A stretch of 64,000 bases of DNA from UBA10438 sp964432155 (GTDB lineage Bacteria > Bacteroidota > Ignavibacteria > Kapaibacteriales > Kapaibacteriaceae). This document shows, piece after piece, positions 1-9,128 of this stretch. How positions within the stretch are numbered: position 1 is the first letter of the stretch; each line of letters starts with the position of its first letter. The DNA lies in NCBI GenBank assembly GCA_964432155.1, contig CAYSMF010000009.1:19247-83246 (forward strand), given 5' to 3'. Position numbers and translations under genes: made by a program. The notes under the pieces were generated by a model. It saw only the letters and a list, made by a program, of their open reading frames with translations. It had not been told where the DNA came from and searched no databases.

Positions 1-749
1 CGTGGGGTGCACTTCGTGAGCGCACGCGTCATGAGTTACTCGAAGCCCTCGATATCGCACTTGATATGGGGCTACTGGTCAAGACTGCTGATTTGTATCC
101 AACGATCGGCGTCACTGAAGAGGGGATGCGCGTAGCAGCTCCACTGCCCGCGCCACTCCGTCCGGCCGCAGCCTCTGCACAAACATCTGCTCCTGCGCTC
201 GTTGCCTTGCTCGCGTGGCGCGAGCGAGTGGCGGCGCGAGATGATGTGCCAGAGACAACGCTGGTTCATCGTGACGAACTCGAGCGTATCGCCACAGATA
301 ACCCGCAGCGCGTTGATGCTCTGCAACCTGGTCGACATGGTAGTGGTTTGTTCCTGGCACGCTATGGTTCGGAGCTTGTGCAATGTCTTGCCGACGCTCA
401 ACAAGTGGCATCGCGAGCGATCCCAAAGGTTCGATGTGATGATGAAGCCGTGCTTGTAGCAGGACTCGTTCGTGCTGGATACTCGCTCCATGATGTGGCA
501 CGCAGTGCACGGAAGACGCCGCCAGCTGCAGCGCATGCACTCCAGCGAGCGATCGAGGGCGGACTCTCCGTCGAACGCATGGATCTTGTCGATGAGCGTC
601 TCTATGGAGACGTCTATGAGTACCTCCGTCATCACAGGTTTGCAAAGCTTCGGCACGTGCGCGAGCATGTGGGCGAAGATGTCGATCTTGCCGTACTCCG
701 CTTAGCCATGGCATTTGCTCGTCGCGATTTGTTTTCCGCATCATCATGA
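1..749 (+). CDS. recQ: RecQ-family DNA helicase, C-terminal part (partial)
   Basis: The gene is cut by the left edge and reads in the third frame from base 3. What remains is the end of an RQC winged-helix (the YPTIGVTEEG segment fits the typical 'yP.l.lT..G' ending), then an HRDC domain (roughly bases 230-400, with the motif RYGSELV), then a further helical tail that resembles the C-terminal helix-turn-helix extension found in many RecQ proteins. RecQ unwinds DNA 3'-5' during recombination and fork repair. The helicase motor domains lie outside the window, so the family call rests on RQC plus HRDC. Its stop overlaps the next start as ATGA at 746-749. Confidence 0.8.
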   Translation, partial: WGALRERTRHELLEALDIALDMGLLVKTADLYPTIGVTEEGMRVAAPLPAPLRPAAASAQTSAPALVALLAWRERVAARDDVPETTLVHRDELERIATDNPQRVDALQPGRHGSGLFLARYGSELVQCLADAQQVASRAIPKVRCDDEAVLVAGLVRAGYSLHDVARSARKTPPAAAHALQRAIEGGLSVERMDLVDERLYGDVYEYLRHHRFAKLRHVREHVGEDVDLAVLRLAMAFARRDLFSASS

Positions 750-3700
750 AACCGCTCATTATCATACTCCTGGCGGTAAGCGCCGTTGTTCAGCTGAAGG
801 CAGAACAATATGTTGTTACGCTGCGCTCGACGAATGTTCCTGCTGCACTGATGATGTATCGTCCTGCGCCACTCATCGATCGTGCAGGAGATGCTGTAAA
901 GCGCAGTGAGCGCATCCAGACCCGCGAGCAGCGCGCAGCGCTCGACGCTCTGTCCCGGTATCTCATTGTTGATCTCCCATCAACAACAAGTGCGGAACAA
1001 CTCAGACTCATCGACGATGTAGCCGATATCCGTCCAGTAGCACGATACAAGCTTCACGCTGCACGACTTGAAACACTCACGAATGATTCGTTGGTAGGAG
1101 AGCAGTATGCGCTCACGCTTGTCGGGGCGGCGACAGCTTGGACGAAAGCAACGGGGAAGGGTGTTGTCGTCGGCGTTCTTGATACTGGTGTCGATTGGCT
1201 TCATGAAGACCTTGTGTCTGCTCTCGCCATCAGTGAGAAGGAAGATGTGAATGGCAACGGTCGATTTGATGACTGGCCATCGACGGTGGAGATTGATGGC
1301 CTATCCGGCGACCTCAACGACATTGATGACGATGGCAACGGCGTAGTTGACGATGTCATTGGTTACGACTTCGTCGATCAATCGGTGCGCAACCTTGGCG
1401 ACGATCGCGACCGTGATCCAATTCCGTTCGATGAGCAAGGTCACGGCACCTCTGTCGGTGGCGTGATCGCAGCGACGACAAACAATCGTGTTGGTATTGC
1501 GGGCCTGGCATATGGCGCACGGTTGCGTGCACTGCGTGCATTCGATGCCACAGGTAATGCGGAAGAAGACGACATCGCAAGTGCATTGATTTATGCCGCA
1601 CTAACGGGCGTTGATGTCGTTAACATGAGTTTCGGCGATGGTATTGATTCACCAATGTTCCGTGATGCTGTTGCGTTCGCGGCCTCGATGAATGTCGTGA
1701 TGGTTGCCTCGTCGGGTAATACAGGCACAATCTCACGACAGTACCCAGCTGGTTATGACGATGTAATCGCAGTTGGTTCGACGAACAGTGCCGATCGTCG
1801 GTCGCCATTTTCGAGTACCGGTTCGCTCGTTGCAGTAACAGCACCGGGGGAGGGGATCTTCACGACGGCTGTGAACTCGCGATACCGTCGTGTGAACGGA
1901 ACATCGTTCGCGGCCCCGTATGTCGCTGCTGCGGCTGCAATGCTGATCGAGAAGAACCCAGCTATCACGCCTGACGAGATTCGTGGACTCCTTCAAACAT
2001 CGTCGCTTGATCTCGGCGCGCCGGGATGGGATGGCAACTTCGGTGCGGGTCGGCTGCGCGTCGATGCAGCTCTGACGCAGTTAGGCACGTCCGAACTTCG
2101 TATCACCGCGCCGTCGAATGAACAGCTTGTGGATCGTCGTGATGCACCCACACTACGTGTAAGGGGCTCTGCAAATCTCATCAATCAAGCCGTGTGTCGA
2201 GTAGAAATCGGTCGTGGACTCGACCCACAAACATGGACGCTCGTCGCCCAGCTGCCAACGGCTGTGCGTAATGCAGCGCTCGGAGAGATAGCACTCGATA
2301 GTCTGGTTGACGGACTCTACACGATTCGTCTTCTTGCGATTGCCGATGATGGACGAACGTTCGAAGACCGCAAACGAATCACAATTGTAGGTGGACCATG
2401 TGAGATCACATCTGCAGAGGTGATTTCAGCGTGGAAGACCGACCGTCGTGTCCCCGTGGTAACGTTCCGCGCAACACAGCCATCGGCTGCAAGGGTGGTG
2501 ATGACATCAGATGCTGGCGACAGTGTTGAGTATAGCGACGTGCGGCGTCGCGTTCGCCTACACAGCGTCGCGCTACCAGAGCTTTCATTCCGTGATTCCG
2601 TTGGAACAGTAAGGGTTGTCTGTGCATCGCGTTCCGATGAAGAGGTAGATACCACACTTGCGTATCGCGTCGCAACAGCCTCGGCGCCACAGCTTGGGTG
2701 GATCACGTCGCAATGGGCAGATTGGTCAGGCTATGTGCTGAATGACGTCCGTGATCTCTATCGTGATGGTACACGTACTGTGGTGATGACGGATCTCTCC
2801 GGAAACTCCTTCGGAACGATCAGAACCATGACGTTCGACGGGAAGAAGTGGCGGTTGCGCGATTCGTTGAATGCCACGTGGATCCCACGAGGCATTTCGG
2901 ATGTCAACGGTAATGGACTCTACGAGGTGTTCTGTCATGTGATTGGTAAGGCCGTGCTGTTTGAGCAGGCAACACCGAACGGCTCGCCATTTGCGCGCGT
3001 ACTGTTCGCTGATACGCTCAATCAACGTCAAGCTGCTGGAGTAGCTGATATCAACGGTGATGGACGTGAAGAACTCCTGATGCTGTCGGATTCAGGCTGC
3101 ACGGTGGTCACCTTCCGAAATGCGCAGTTTGAGGTACTTGGAAGCATCCCGAATCTCAGTGAGCCTCCACCGGGTGCGAGCTCGAATCGCGTCGATGAAG
3201 TCAGTATTGCAACCGGAGACTTCACAGGGAGTGGTCGACAAGAGATTGCATTCTCTGATACCGATGGTGATCTCATCATCGGCGCTTGGGACGGAACAGC
3301 CTTCGCACCTCCGACAGTTATGCCACAGGATGGGGCAGGGGGCTCGGGATACGTCGCATCGGGCGATGTTGATGGAGATGGTCGACCCGAAATCGTCTAT
3401 GGCGTGCCGGATAGCACGCAAGCAAACAGCGACCGAGAGTACGGACGTCAGCTATGGACCTATCGCATGGTGCGCGGATCGATGGCGGGATCGCAACGCA
3501 ACTACAACGTCGTGTGGACCGATCACTTCGAAGGTGTGCGGTATGGCATTGGATTCCGTAACGGCATTGCAATCGGAAATCTCGATGCAACGGCAGGGAG
3601 CGAGATTGCAATCTGCGCATATCCACGACTGTATGTGTTCGGTGCGCGCGATGGCGTGATCACGCCGTTGTGGTACCAGGCTGATGTTGTCACTCCGCGC

Positions 3701-4990
3701 ATGCTCATTCATGATTATTCGGGGAATGGCATCAATGAGCTTGGCGTCGGGATCACGGTCCCGATGATCGGTGCGATGACAGGATTCCGATTCTTCGAAC
3801 ACAATCCTGCGGCAGGGGGCGATGCACCATCGGCACTGCGCGCACGCAAACGCTCGCCAACAGCTATCGAGCTTGACTGGATGCCTGCTGCATCAGCCAC
3901 GGCATACGTTGTTGAAGCAGCGGCCGATGGCAGAGTTTTAGCGGCAGTTGATACTGTGACCGCTCTTCGCACAACGATCACTCCAACATCTGGTGCGCGC
4001 TCAATGCGTTTCGCTGTGCGTGCGGTCCTGCCAAATGGACAGCTCAGTACATCGTCGATTTCTGCGATGGTTGTGCTCGATATACCTGTTCGCGTTGCGC
4101 TCGTGACTCCGGATAGCGTCTCGCGCGCATCGTTGCAACGTGGTCTGAGTGTTGAGATTACGTTCGACGGTGATCTTGCTCTGCAGCATATCGAGCCGTC
4201 AGGCATTGTGCTCTCCGATGCTACGTTGCAACGCGCAGTTCGTGCGTCGTCGATTACTGCTGGTGATGCTCGCCGCGCTGTTGTGACATTCCCATCGTTC
4301 GACGCCACGCAGCAATGCAGTATCAGCCTCGGTGGATTGATGGATGCAACGATGTTGGAGGTTCGTGATACGACGATAGCCCTTGGTGTACGCGACGATG
4401 TGTCGCCGCGAGAGGCGATCATTATTGCGGCTTTACGCGTGCTAACGCCGACATCGTTGCTTGTGCAGTTTTCACACGATGTCGATGCATCAGCCGAGAA
4501 CGCTGGTAACTACACGCTGCGTCCGGTTGGTGGCGTTATCAATGTGACGCGTCGTAGCACAACCGAGGTTGTGCTGCAGCTCGACCCGTCTGTTCCACTT
4601 CGTCCGCGTGGTGTGCCGTATGCGATCACGGTGGCTGGTGTTACCGATGGTGCTGGTGTGGTGATGACCACCGGTGCGGGCTGTACCCGTGAGTTCACGG
4701 TGCGGGCTGAAGATCTCGCAGGTGCGTACGTGTATCCGCATCCGGTCAAGCTTCAGCAGGACGGCTATGTGACGTTTGCGGGTCTGACTGCCACAGCGCG
4801 GATTCTTATTCTCGACGCCATGATGCGTCCCGTCGCCGAACTCACGACGCGAGATCGCAGTGGTGGTGTGCAGTGGGATCTTACGCGCACGACAGGCGAG
4901 CGTGTTGGCGCTGGGTTGTACTTCTACAGGATTACCGACGAGGACGACCAATCCGAGCCTGTACTGCGTAAGCTCATGATTGAGCGCTGA
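746..4990 (+). CDS. Large secreted S8 subtilisin-like protease with FG-GAP/VCBS-type repeats and T9SS-like sorting domain
   Basis: The protein has 1414 residues. A signal peptide (first ~19 residues, cleavage after LKA) is followed by a propeptide-like region and a subtilase domain with the full catalytic triad: D146 (VLDTGVD), H233 (GHGTSVGG) and S387 (NGTSFAAP). After ~residue 450 come Ig-like segments, then several FG-GAP/VCBS-like repeats of the form 'DVNGNGLYEV', 'DINGDGREEL', 'DVDGDGRPEI' (about residues 690-1010) that usually form a calcium-binding propeller. A fibronectin-like part and an Ig-like part follow. The last ~80 residues (VYPHPVK ... GAGLYFYRI ... KLMIER) look like a type IX secretion sorting domain, so the protein is probably exported across the outer membrane. 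Its end overlaps mpl convergently by 17 bases. Confidence 0.9.
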   Translation: MKPLIIILLAVSAVVQLKAEQYVVTLRSTNVPAALMMYRPAPLIDRAGDAVKRSERIQTREQRAALDALSRYLIVDLPSTTSAEQLRLIDDVADIRPVARYKLHAARLETLTNDSLVGEQYALTLVGAATAWTKATGKGVVVGVLDTGVDWLHEDLVSALAISEKEDVNGNGRFDDWPSTVEIDGLSGDLNDIDDDGNGVVDDVIGYDFVDQSVRNLGDDRDRDPIPFDEQGHGTSVGGVIAATTNNRVGIAGLAYGARLRALRAFDATGNAEEDDIASALIYAALTGVDVVNMSFGDGIDSPMFRDAVAFAASMNVVMVASSGNTGTISRQYPAGYDDVIAVGSTNSADRRSPFSSTGSLVAVTAPGEGIFTTAVNSRYRRVNGTSFAAPYVAAAAAMLIEKNPAITPDEIRGLLQTSSLDLGAPGWDGNFGAGRLRVDAALTQLGTSELRITAPSNEQLVDRRDAPTLRVRGSANLINQAVCRVEIGRGLDPQTWTLVAQLPTAVRNAALGEIALDSLVDGLYTIRLLAIADDGRTFEDRKRITIVGGPCEITSAEVISAWKTDRRVPVVTFRATQPSAARVVMTSDAGDSVEYSDVRRRVRLHSVALPELSFRDSVGTVRVVCASRSDEEVDTTLAYRVATASAPQLGWITSQWADWSGYVLNDVRDLYRDGTRTVVMTDLSGNSFGTIRTMTFDGKKWRLRDSLNATWIPRGISDVNGNGLYEVFCHVIGKAVLFEQATPNGSPFARVLFADTLNQRQAAGVADINGDGREELLMLSDSGCTVVTFRNAQFEVLGSIPNLSEPPPGASSNRVDEVSIATGDFTGSGRQEIAFSDTDGDLIIGAWDGTAFAPPTVMPQDGAGGSGYVASGDVDGDGRPEIVYGVPDSTQANSDREYGRQLWTYRMVRGSMAGSQRNYNVVWTDHFEGVRYGIGFRNGIAIGNLDATAGSEIAICAYPRLYVFGARDGVITPLWYQADVVTPRMLIHDYSGNGINELGVGITVPMIGAMTGFRFFEHNPAAGGDAPSALRARKRSPTAIELDWMPAASATAYVVEAAADGRVLAAVDTVTALRTTITPTSGARSMRFAVRAVLPNGQLSTSSISAMVVLDIPVRVALVTPDSVSRASLQRGLSVEITFDGDLALQHIEPSGIVLSDATLQRAVRASSITAGDARRAVVTFPSFDATQQCSISLGGLMDATMLEVRDTTIALGVRDDVSPREAIIIAALRVLTPTSLLVQFSHDVDASAENAGNYTLRPVGGVINVTRRSTTEVVLQLDPSVPLRPRGVPYAITVAGVTDGAGVVMTTGAGCTREFTVRAEDLAGAYVYPHPVKLQQDGYVTFAGLTATARILILDAMMRPVAELTTRDRSGGVQWDLTRTTGERVGAGLYFYRITDEDDQSEPVLRKLMIER

Positions 4991-6407
4991 GCATCGCGCG
5001 CAGTCCGCCTACATCACCGTTGCTCAACACAGCAACAACATCACCTGGTGATACGCGTTGTGCAAGCAACGCATAGATGTCGCTGCCCCATGAGGGGTCC
5101 TGCGCTCGTGATGGGTCCAGCGCGTGGGCATCAATGCCAAGTGCGGCGAGATCGTTCAGCAGTAGCGATGTATCAAGGCGCTCATCTTCTCGGTATCGCT
5201 CTGGACGATTGACTGGTCCGATGCACACCGTGGTTGCCCCTTTAAAGCATGTCGCCAGCTCGTGCTGAAAGAAGTTGCGTGTGGTCGTATTCGAGCGTGG
5301 CTCGAATACCACATGGAGGCGCGCATCTTGGAATCGCTGATGAAGCGCCTGAATCGTCTTTGCAATCGCTGTTGGGTGATGCGCAAAGTCGTCGATCACT
5401 GTGCAGCCGTTCCACTGCGCAATCACTTCGAGACGTCGTTTTGGTGGACAGAATTCAAGCAGTGCAGCAGCCTGTTCTTGAGAGGACAAGCCGGCATGCG
5501 CCGTCGCTGCAATGGCCATCGATGCATTGCGAATGTTGTGTTCTCCGGGCATCGGAAGTGAGAACTGTCCATAGACAGCGCCATTGCGTAGGAGCGTCCA
5601 ACGTGTATTGATCCCATCTTCTTCAATCGCCGTGAGTTGCCAGGTTGCGTTGTTACTCGTGCCTACGCCCTCGACTGGACACGGTGCGTTTGTCGCTGCG
5701 CGGAGTGCATTAGCATCATCAGCATTCACAAGCAAGACGCCATCTTGAGGGATGATCCTCACCATGTGTGTGAAGGAGCGGATGATATCATCGAGAGAAT
5801 TGAAGATGTCTGCGTGGTCGAACTCGATGTTGTTGATGATCGCAATCGTCGGACGGTAGTGCACGAACTTGCTGCGCTTATCGAAGAACGCTGTGTCGTA
5901 TTCGTCACCCTCAGAAACAAAGACACCAGCGCGAGAATCGTGCAGGTGCTCCGGGACTGGGCGACAGCCAACACTGAAGTTGCCTGGGACGCCCCCTATC
6001 AAAAATCCTGGCTCGCGTCCTGCATGTGCGAGAATCCATGCCGCCATGCTCGACGTCGTGGTCTTGCCATGCGTTCCACAGCACACAATTGAGGTGTTGC
6101 GGCTAATCAGGTACTTCCCAACAAACTCGGCCATCGACGTCATTGCGAGGCGATCGCTGAGTGCGCACTCGAGCTCTGGGTTGCCCCGGCTGATCGCATT
6201 GCCAACCACGATAAGGTCGGGCGTTAGCTCGCGAAGCCGCTCGGCGCTGTACCCCTCGTAGCGGGTAATTCCTGCGGTATCGAGTACCGTGCTCATCGGA
6301 GGGTAGAGCGGGCCATCGCTGCCAGTGACCGTGTGTCCCTGCATCGTGCATGCAATGGCCACGGAACCCATGGCAGTGCCGCCAACCCCAATGAAGTGTA
6401 TATGCAT
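4974..6407 (-). CDS. mpl: UDP-N-acetylmuramate:L-alanyl-gamma-D-glutamyl-meso-diaminopimelate ligase (murein peptide ligase)
   Basis: This is a Mur ligase-family enzyme of 477 residues. The N-terminal Rossmann motif (HFIGVGGTAMG) and the ATP loop GTHGKTTT are clear. The segment SEGDEYDTAFFDKRSKF is characteristic of Mpl rather than MurC. Mpl reattaches the recycled tripeptide to UDP-MurNAc in peptidoglycan recycling. I place the start at MHIHFIG (6407) because the upstream codons do not look like protein and because a promoter -7 element sits at 6448-6455. The gene is divergent from the propeller protein at 6487. MurC is the main alternative. Confidence 0.88.
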   Translation of the reverse strand: MHIHFIGVGGTAMGSVAIACTMQGHTVTGSDGPLYPPMSTVLDTAGITRYEGYSAERLRELTPDLIVVGNAISRGNPELECALSDRLAMTSMAEFVGKYLISRNTSIVCCGTHGKTTTSSMAAWILAHAGREPGFLIGGVPGNFSVGCRPVPEHLHDSRAGVFVSEGDEYDTAFFDKRSKFVHYRPTIAIINNIEFDHADIFNSLDDIIRSFTHMVRIIPQDGVLLVNADDANALRAATNAPCPVEGVGTSNNATWQLTAIEEDGINTRWTLLRNGAVYGQFSLPMPGEHNIRNASMAIAATAHAGLSSQEQAAALLEFCPPKRRLEVIAQWNGCTVIDDFAHHPTAIAKTIQALHQRFQDARLHVVFEPRSNTTTRNFFQHELATCFKGATTVCIGPVNRPERYREDERLDTSLLLNDLAALGIDAHALDPSRAQDPSWGSDIYALLAQRVSPGDVVAVLSNGDVGGLRAMLSAQS

Positions 6408-6447
6408 AGCGTCGCGAGCCGTCGTGAAAAGTGGTATCTTACCGCTG

Positions 6448-6455
6448 CAAAAGTA
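6448..6455 (-). promoter_or_regulatory. Bacteroidota-type promoter -7 element for mpl
   Basis: On the minus strand this reads TACTTTTG, a match to the Bacteroidota sigma-A -7 consensus TAnnTTTG. It would place transcription start about 34 bases upstream of the mpl start. I did not find a convincing -33 TTTG. Confidence 0.55.
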
Positions 6456-6486
6456 CGATTGATTGTTCCTCGAAGGGGTTCTGCAC

Positions 6487-7827
6487 ATGCAACGTTTCTT
6501 CACAGTACTGGTGATGGCACTGGTTTCGGTTTCTGCCTACGGTCAATTCTGGCAGTCAACTGATGGCCCGCCATCGGCGACAACGTGCATGGTCTCGAAC
6601 TCGAAGGGACATGTCTTCGTCGGCACACCGTTCTCGAAGGTCTATCGCTCGACAGATAATGGCACAACGTGGGAGCCATTTGACCAGGGGATTGACGATG
6701 GAGGACCGAACTGGTTCCCAGTGAATCAGCTTGTTATCGATGCGCAGGATCGTCTGTATGCAGCAGTTAACGGATTGGGTCTGCTTCGCTCGTCGGATGA
6801 TGGGCGGACATGGAACAAGCTGAACATCGGTCTTGATATCGGTTCGAATTCTCGCATCAGCGTCTCGGTAAAGTCGCCAGCTGGCGCGCCAACACAGATC
6901 TTCGTCGGCTACGATGCAGGTGCATCAAACCTGCGTGCCCGATTCTCATCGGATGATGGAGCATCTTTCGTGAATATCCCGTTGGGACTGCCAAGCGGCA
7001 CGTCGTCGCTGTTCGAAGTGTTCCTCTCGCCGAACTCGAATAAGATGTTCGTGTCTGCCGCCTATAACAAGGGGCTCTTCCGTACAACTGATCGTGGTGC
7101 GTCGTGGCGACGTATTGATAACGGCGACGGAAGTTCAAACGAGTCAGATGACCTTTACTCGACGTTTGCATACGATAAGTTCGGTCACCTCTACGTTGGA
7201 CGAAACGCACTGCCAGGCTCTGCGAAGACGCCGAACGCAGTCGTGTTGAAGTCGACAAATGATGGTGAGCAGTGGAAGTATCTCGACTCTGCATGGGACG
7301 ATCGTGATGTGACGAACAATCGTATCTCTGCGATCGCATTCGCACCAAACGGCGACATGTGGGTCGGTACAGAGAAGAGCTCTGGTCCATTCCGGGGTTC
7401 GAATTACGGCGAACTGTTTACTGTTGTACGTGACGGTCTCCCTGGCGACGGATCAGTGTCTGGCATCACGGTGACGCCAGCTGGTCATGTGTTCGTCGCA
7501 CCAACGGGCGAGCCAGTACAACGCCACCTCGCTCCTGTTAGCGTGCAGGACGTTGGTTTCCCAGCTGTTGTGCGTGCTGGCATTGCGCCGCAGCCAGCAA
7601 CCGATCGCATTGGCATCACGTTTACGCCCGCACACGATGGGGAAGCGGTCGTTGATCTGCTAACATTGTTCGGCGAGCCTGTTATTGCAGGAACAACAGT
7701 TTCTGTGCGTGCCGGTGATGATCAGCGTGTTTGGCTGTCGACATCGGAGCTACCGCAGGGCGCTTACATCGTGCGCATTGCCGTCGGTGGTGGTGTGAGC
7801 ACGACGTCGGTTGTCGTCGCGAAGTAA
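6487..7827 (+). CDS. Secreted BNR/sortilin-like beta-propeller protein with T9SS-like C-terminal domain
   Basis: The protein has 446 residues. The start at 6487 (MQRFFTVLVM) gives a good signal peptide ending SVSAYGQ. The body carries repeated 'STDNGTTW', 'SSDDGRTWNK', 'STNDGEQWKY' and 'TDRGASWRR' motifs typical of BNR/Asp-box propellers such as the YCF48 and sortilin-like groups. The last ~80 residues (IAPQPATDRIGI ... LPQGAYIVRI) match a type IX secretion sorting domain. The substrate is unknown; such propellers are often extracellular binding or adhesin-like modules. The gene is divergently transcribed from mpl and ends ten bases before the convergent lipoprotein gene. Confidence 0.8.
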   Translation: MQRFFTVLVMALVSVSAYGQFWQSTDGPPSATTCMVSNSKGHVFVGTPFSKVYRSTDNGTTWEPFDQGIDDGGPNWFPVNQLVIDAQDRLYAAVNGLGLLRSSDDGRTWNKLNIGLDIGSNSRISVSVKSPAGAPTQIFVGYDAGASNLRARFSSDDGASFVNIPLGLPSGTSSLFEVFLSPNSNKMFVSAAYNKGLFRTTDRGASWRRIDNGDGSSNESDDLYSTFAYDKFGHLYVGRNALPGSAKTPNAVVLKSTNDGEQWKYLDSAWDDRDVTNNRISAIAFAPNGDMWVGTEKSSGPFRGSNYGELFTVVRDGLPGDGSVSGITVTPAGHVFVAPTGEPVQRHLAPVSVQDVGFPAVVRAGIAPQPATDRIGITFTPAHDGEAVVDLLTLFGEPVIAGTTVSVRAGDDQRVWLSTSELPQGAYIVRIAVGGGVSTTSVVVAK

Positions 7828-7836
7828 GCTGGACGA

Positions 7837-8274
7837 TTAACGCTTCGGCGTTACATCCTGAATCCGCGTGATCCACCACATGTTTTGTGCGTTGATCGTC
7901 GTGAACTGCATCATGCGGATGTAGTCGACGGTGATGCGAACATTGTGTGCTGTTGCACTTACGGTATCGATTGATGTTTCTGTGATTGCCTTGCCGCCCA
8001 TCACGGTTTTCCATCGAACCAGGTCATCTGCTAACTCAAACTTCTCGATCGCCAAGAGCGGTCCGCCCGAGCTATTGCGCAACAGTTCCGTTGCTGCCGT
8101 TGTATTGCCGCTATCGAGTTCTGCTTTGAACAAGTGCACAACTCCAGGTGCTGAGCGCTGACTGCGTTCGATCTGGCGTTGGCGACGTTGCGCGCCCCCT
8201 ATGATGAACAACTCGCAGCCGACGGCTACCAGTGAAAACAAGCTCACGAGTCCTATTGCCAAGCGGTGTGTCAT
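7837..8274 (-). CDS. Small putative lipoprotein, unknown function
   Basis: The protein has 145 residues when started at 8274, where its ATG overlaps the stop of the upstream hydrolase gene as ATGA. The N-terminus is a lipoprotein signal with a lipobox around LVAVGC. After the cysteine the chain has a basic linker (RRQRQIERSQR), followed by a compact domain with 'VHLFKAELDSGN', which suggests a beta-rich fold of the DUF4440/NTF2 sort; I cannot confirm this. It is translationally coupled to the alpha/beta hydrolase, so the two may act together at the membrane. Confidence 0.65.
   Translation of the reverse strand: MTHRLAIGLVSLFSLVAVGCELFIIGGAQRRQRQIERSQRSAPGVVHLFKAELDSGNTTAATELLRNSSGGPLLAIEKFELADDLVRWKTVMGGKAITETSIDTVSATAHNVRITVDYIRMMQFTTINAQNMWWITRIQDVTPKR
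7838..7853. terminator. Short UUCG-loop hairpin between convergent genes
   Basis: TAACGC-TTCG-GCGTTA forms a 6-bp stem closed by a C(UUCG)G tetraloop on the plus strand. It overlaps the last codons of the minus-strand lipoprotein gene. No U tract follows, so termination is only a possibility. Confidence 0.35.
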
Positions 8275-9128
8275 CGAGTAAGCCATGTGCTTGCGTGCGA
8301 AATCATGTCGACCAACCCTGGTGTGATTCGATCTACTGGGTGTGTCATCCCAAACGTGTGTGTCGTATTCGAGATAACGGTAAGCTCTGCATCACATTGT
8401 GAAGCCGTGCGAAGAGCAACAATCTCGCTGAGGGGTACTGTAAGGTCGGCTTCTGCATGGATAAAATGCAACGCAGGACCACATGCGCGTGCAGCCGACA
8501 CGAGGGAGAGACGGTCGGCATTCTGCTCGAGGTCGTGGACGTACGACATATTCATGCGAAGTTGCTGACCTGTCCGCTCGTTGGTAAACGTCATCCCTCC
8601 ATCACGTTCCCATTGTTCTCGCTGCCGTGGCGTCCAGCGTAGCCATGTACCTACAGAGTTGAGAACAACGGTGCGAACTTGGCGGTCGGGGTTCGCTGCG
8701 AGAAGTTCACTCGTAACAATCTGTGCAATACCACCACCACGGGAGTGGCCGATGAGGAACAGTCTCCCGTCCCAACGATCGCGCACGGCGGCAAACTCCT
8801 CGCTCGTCGAGACGGCAGTAAGCATGTCGTGTACGTCGTCGACTTCGCGTGAAATGGTATTTCGCGCAAAGGCGTCGGTATCCTGGACCATCCACGAGGT
8901 ACCGTTCATGCCATTGAGCGAGTAGTCCATGCGCATCGACATGATGCCGAGTTGCGCAGCGCTCTGTGCGATCCACGGAAGGAAGCTGTAGTTGCGAAAC
9001 CCCTTGAACCCGTGAAGGATCAGCAGGAGGGGAACGCGAGCCTCGTCGGACGTAGCAGGCGTAACCGTTGCGTGCAGGATGTCGTTGTGTCGGTTTGCAA
9101 TCTGGTGCGTGGTTTCGGCAGTGATCAT
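8271..9128 (-). CDS. Alpha/beta hydrolase (dienelactone hydrolase/serine aminopeptidase-like)
   Basis: The protein has 285 residues with an alpha/beta hydrolase fold: an oxyanion-hole region LLLILHGFKGF, the nucleophile elbow GHSRGG, and late acid and histidine candidates in 'IHAEADLTVP' and 'TTHTFG'. No signal peptide is visible, so it is probably cytoplasmic. The substrate cannot be deduced. The gene is coupled by four-base overlaps both to trmD upstream and to the lipoprotein downstream, at the end of a rimM-trmD operon. Confidence 0.8.
   Translation of the reverse strand: MITAETTHQIANRHNDILHATVTPATSDEARVPLLLILHGFKGFRNYSFLPWIAQSAAQLGIMSMRMDYSLNGMNGTSWMVQDTDAFARNTISREVDDVHDMLTAVSTSEEFAAVRDRWDGRLFLIGHSRGGGIAQIVTSELLAANPDRQVRTVVLNSVGTWLRWTPRQREQWERDGGMTFTNERTGQQLRMNMSYVHDLEQNADRLSLVSAARACGPALHFIHAEADLTVPLSEIVALRTASQCDAELTVISNTTHTFGMTHPVDRITPGLVDMISHASTWLTR

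Noticed and set aside
72..765. Two minus-strand frames of 198 and 217 codons
   Set aside because: Both are antisense to the recQ 3' end, which has clear RQC and HRDC features.
3715..4422. A 235-codon minus-strand frame inside the subtilisin-like protease gene
   Set aside because: It is antisense to the Ig-like part of a continuous 1414-codon gene, with Ser/Thr/Arg-rich low-information sequence.
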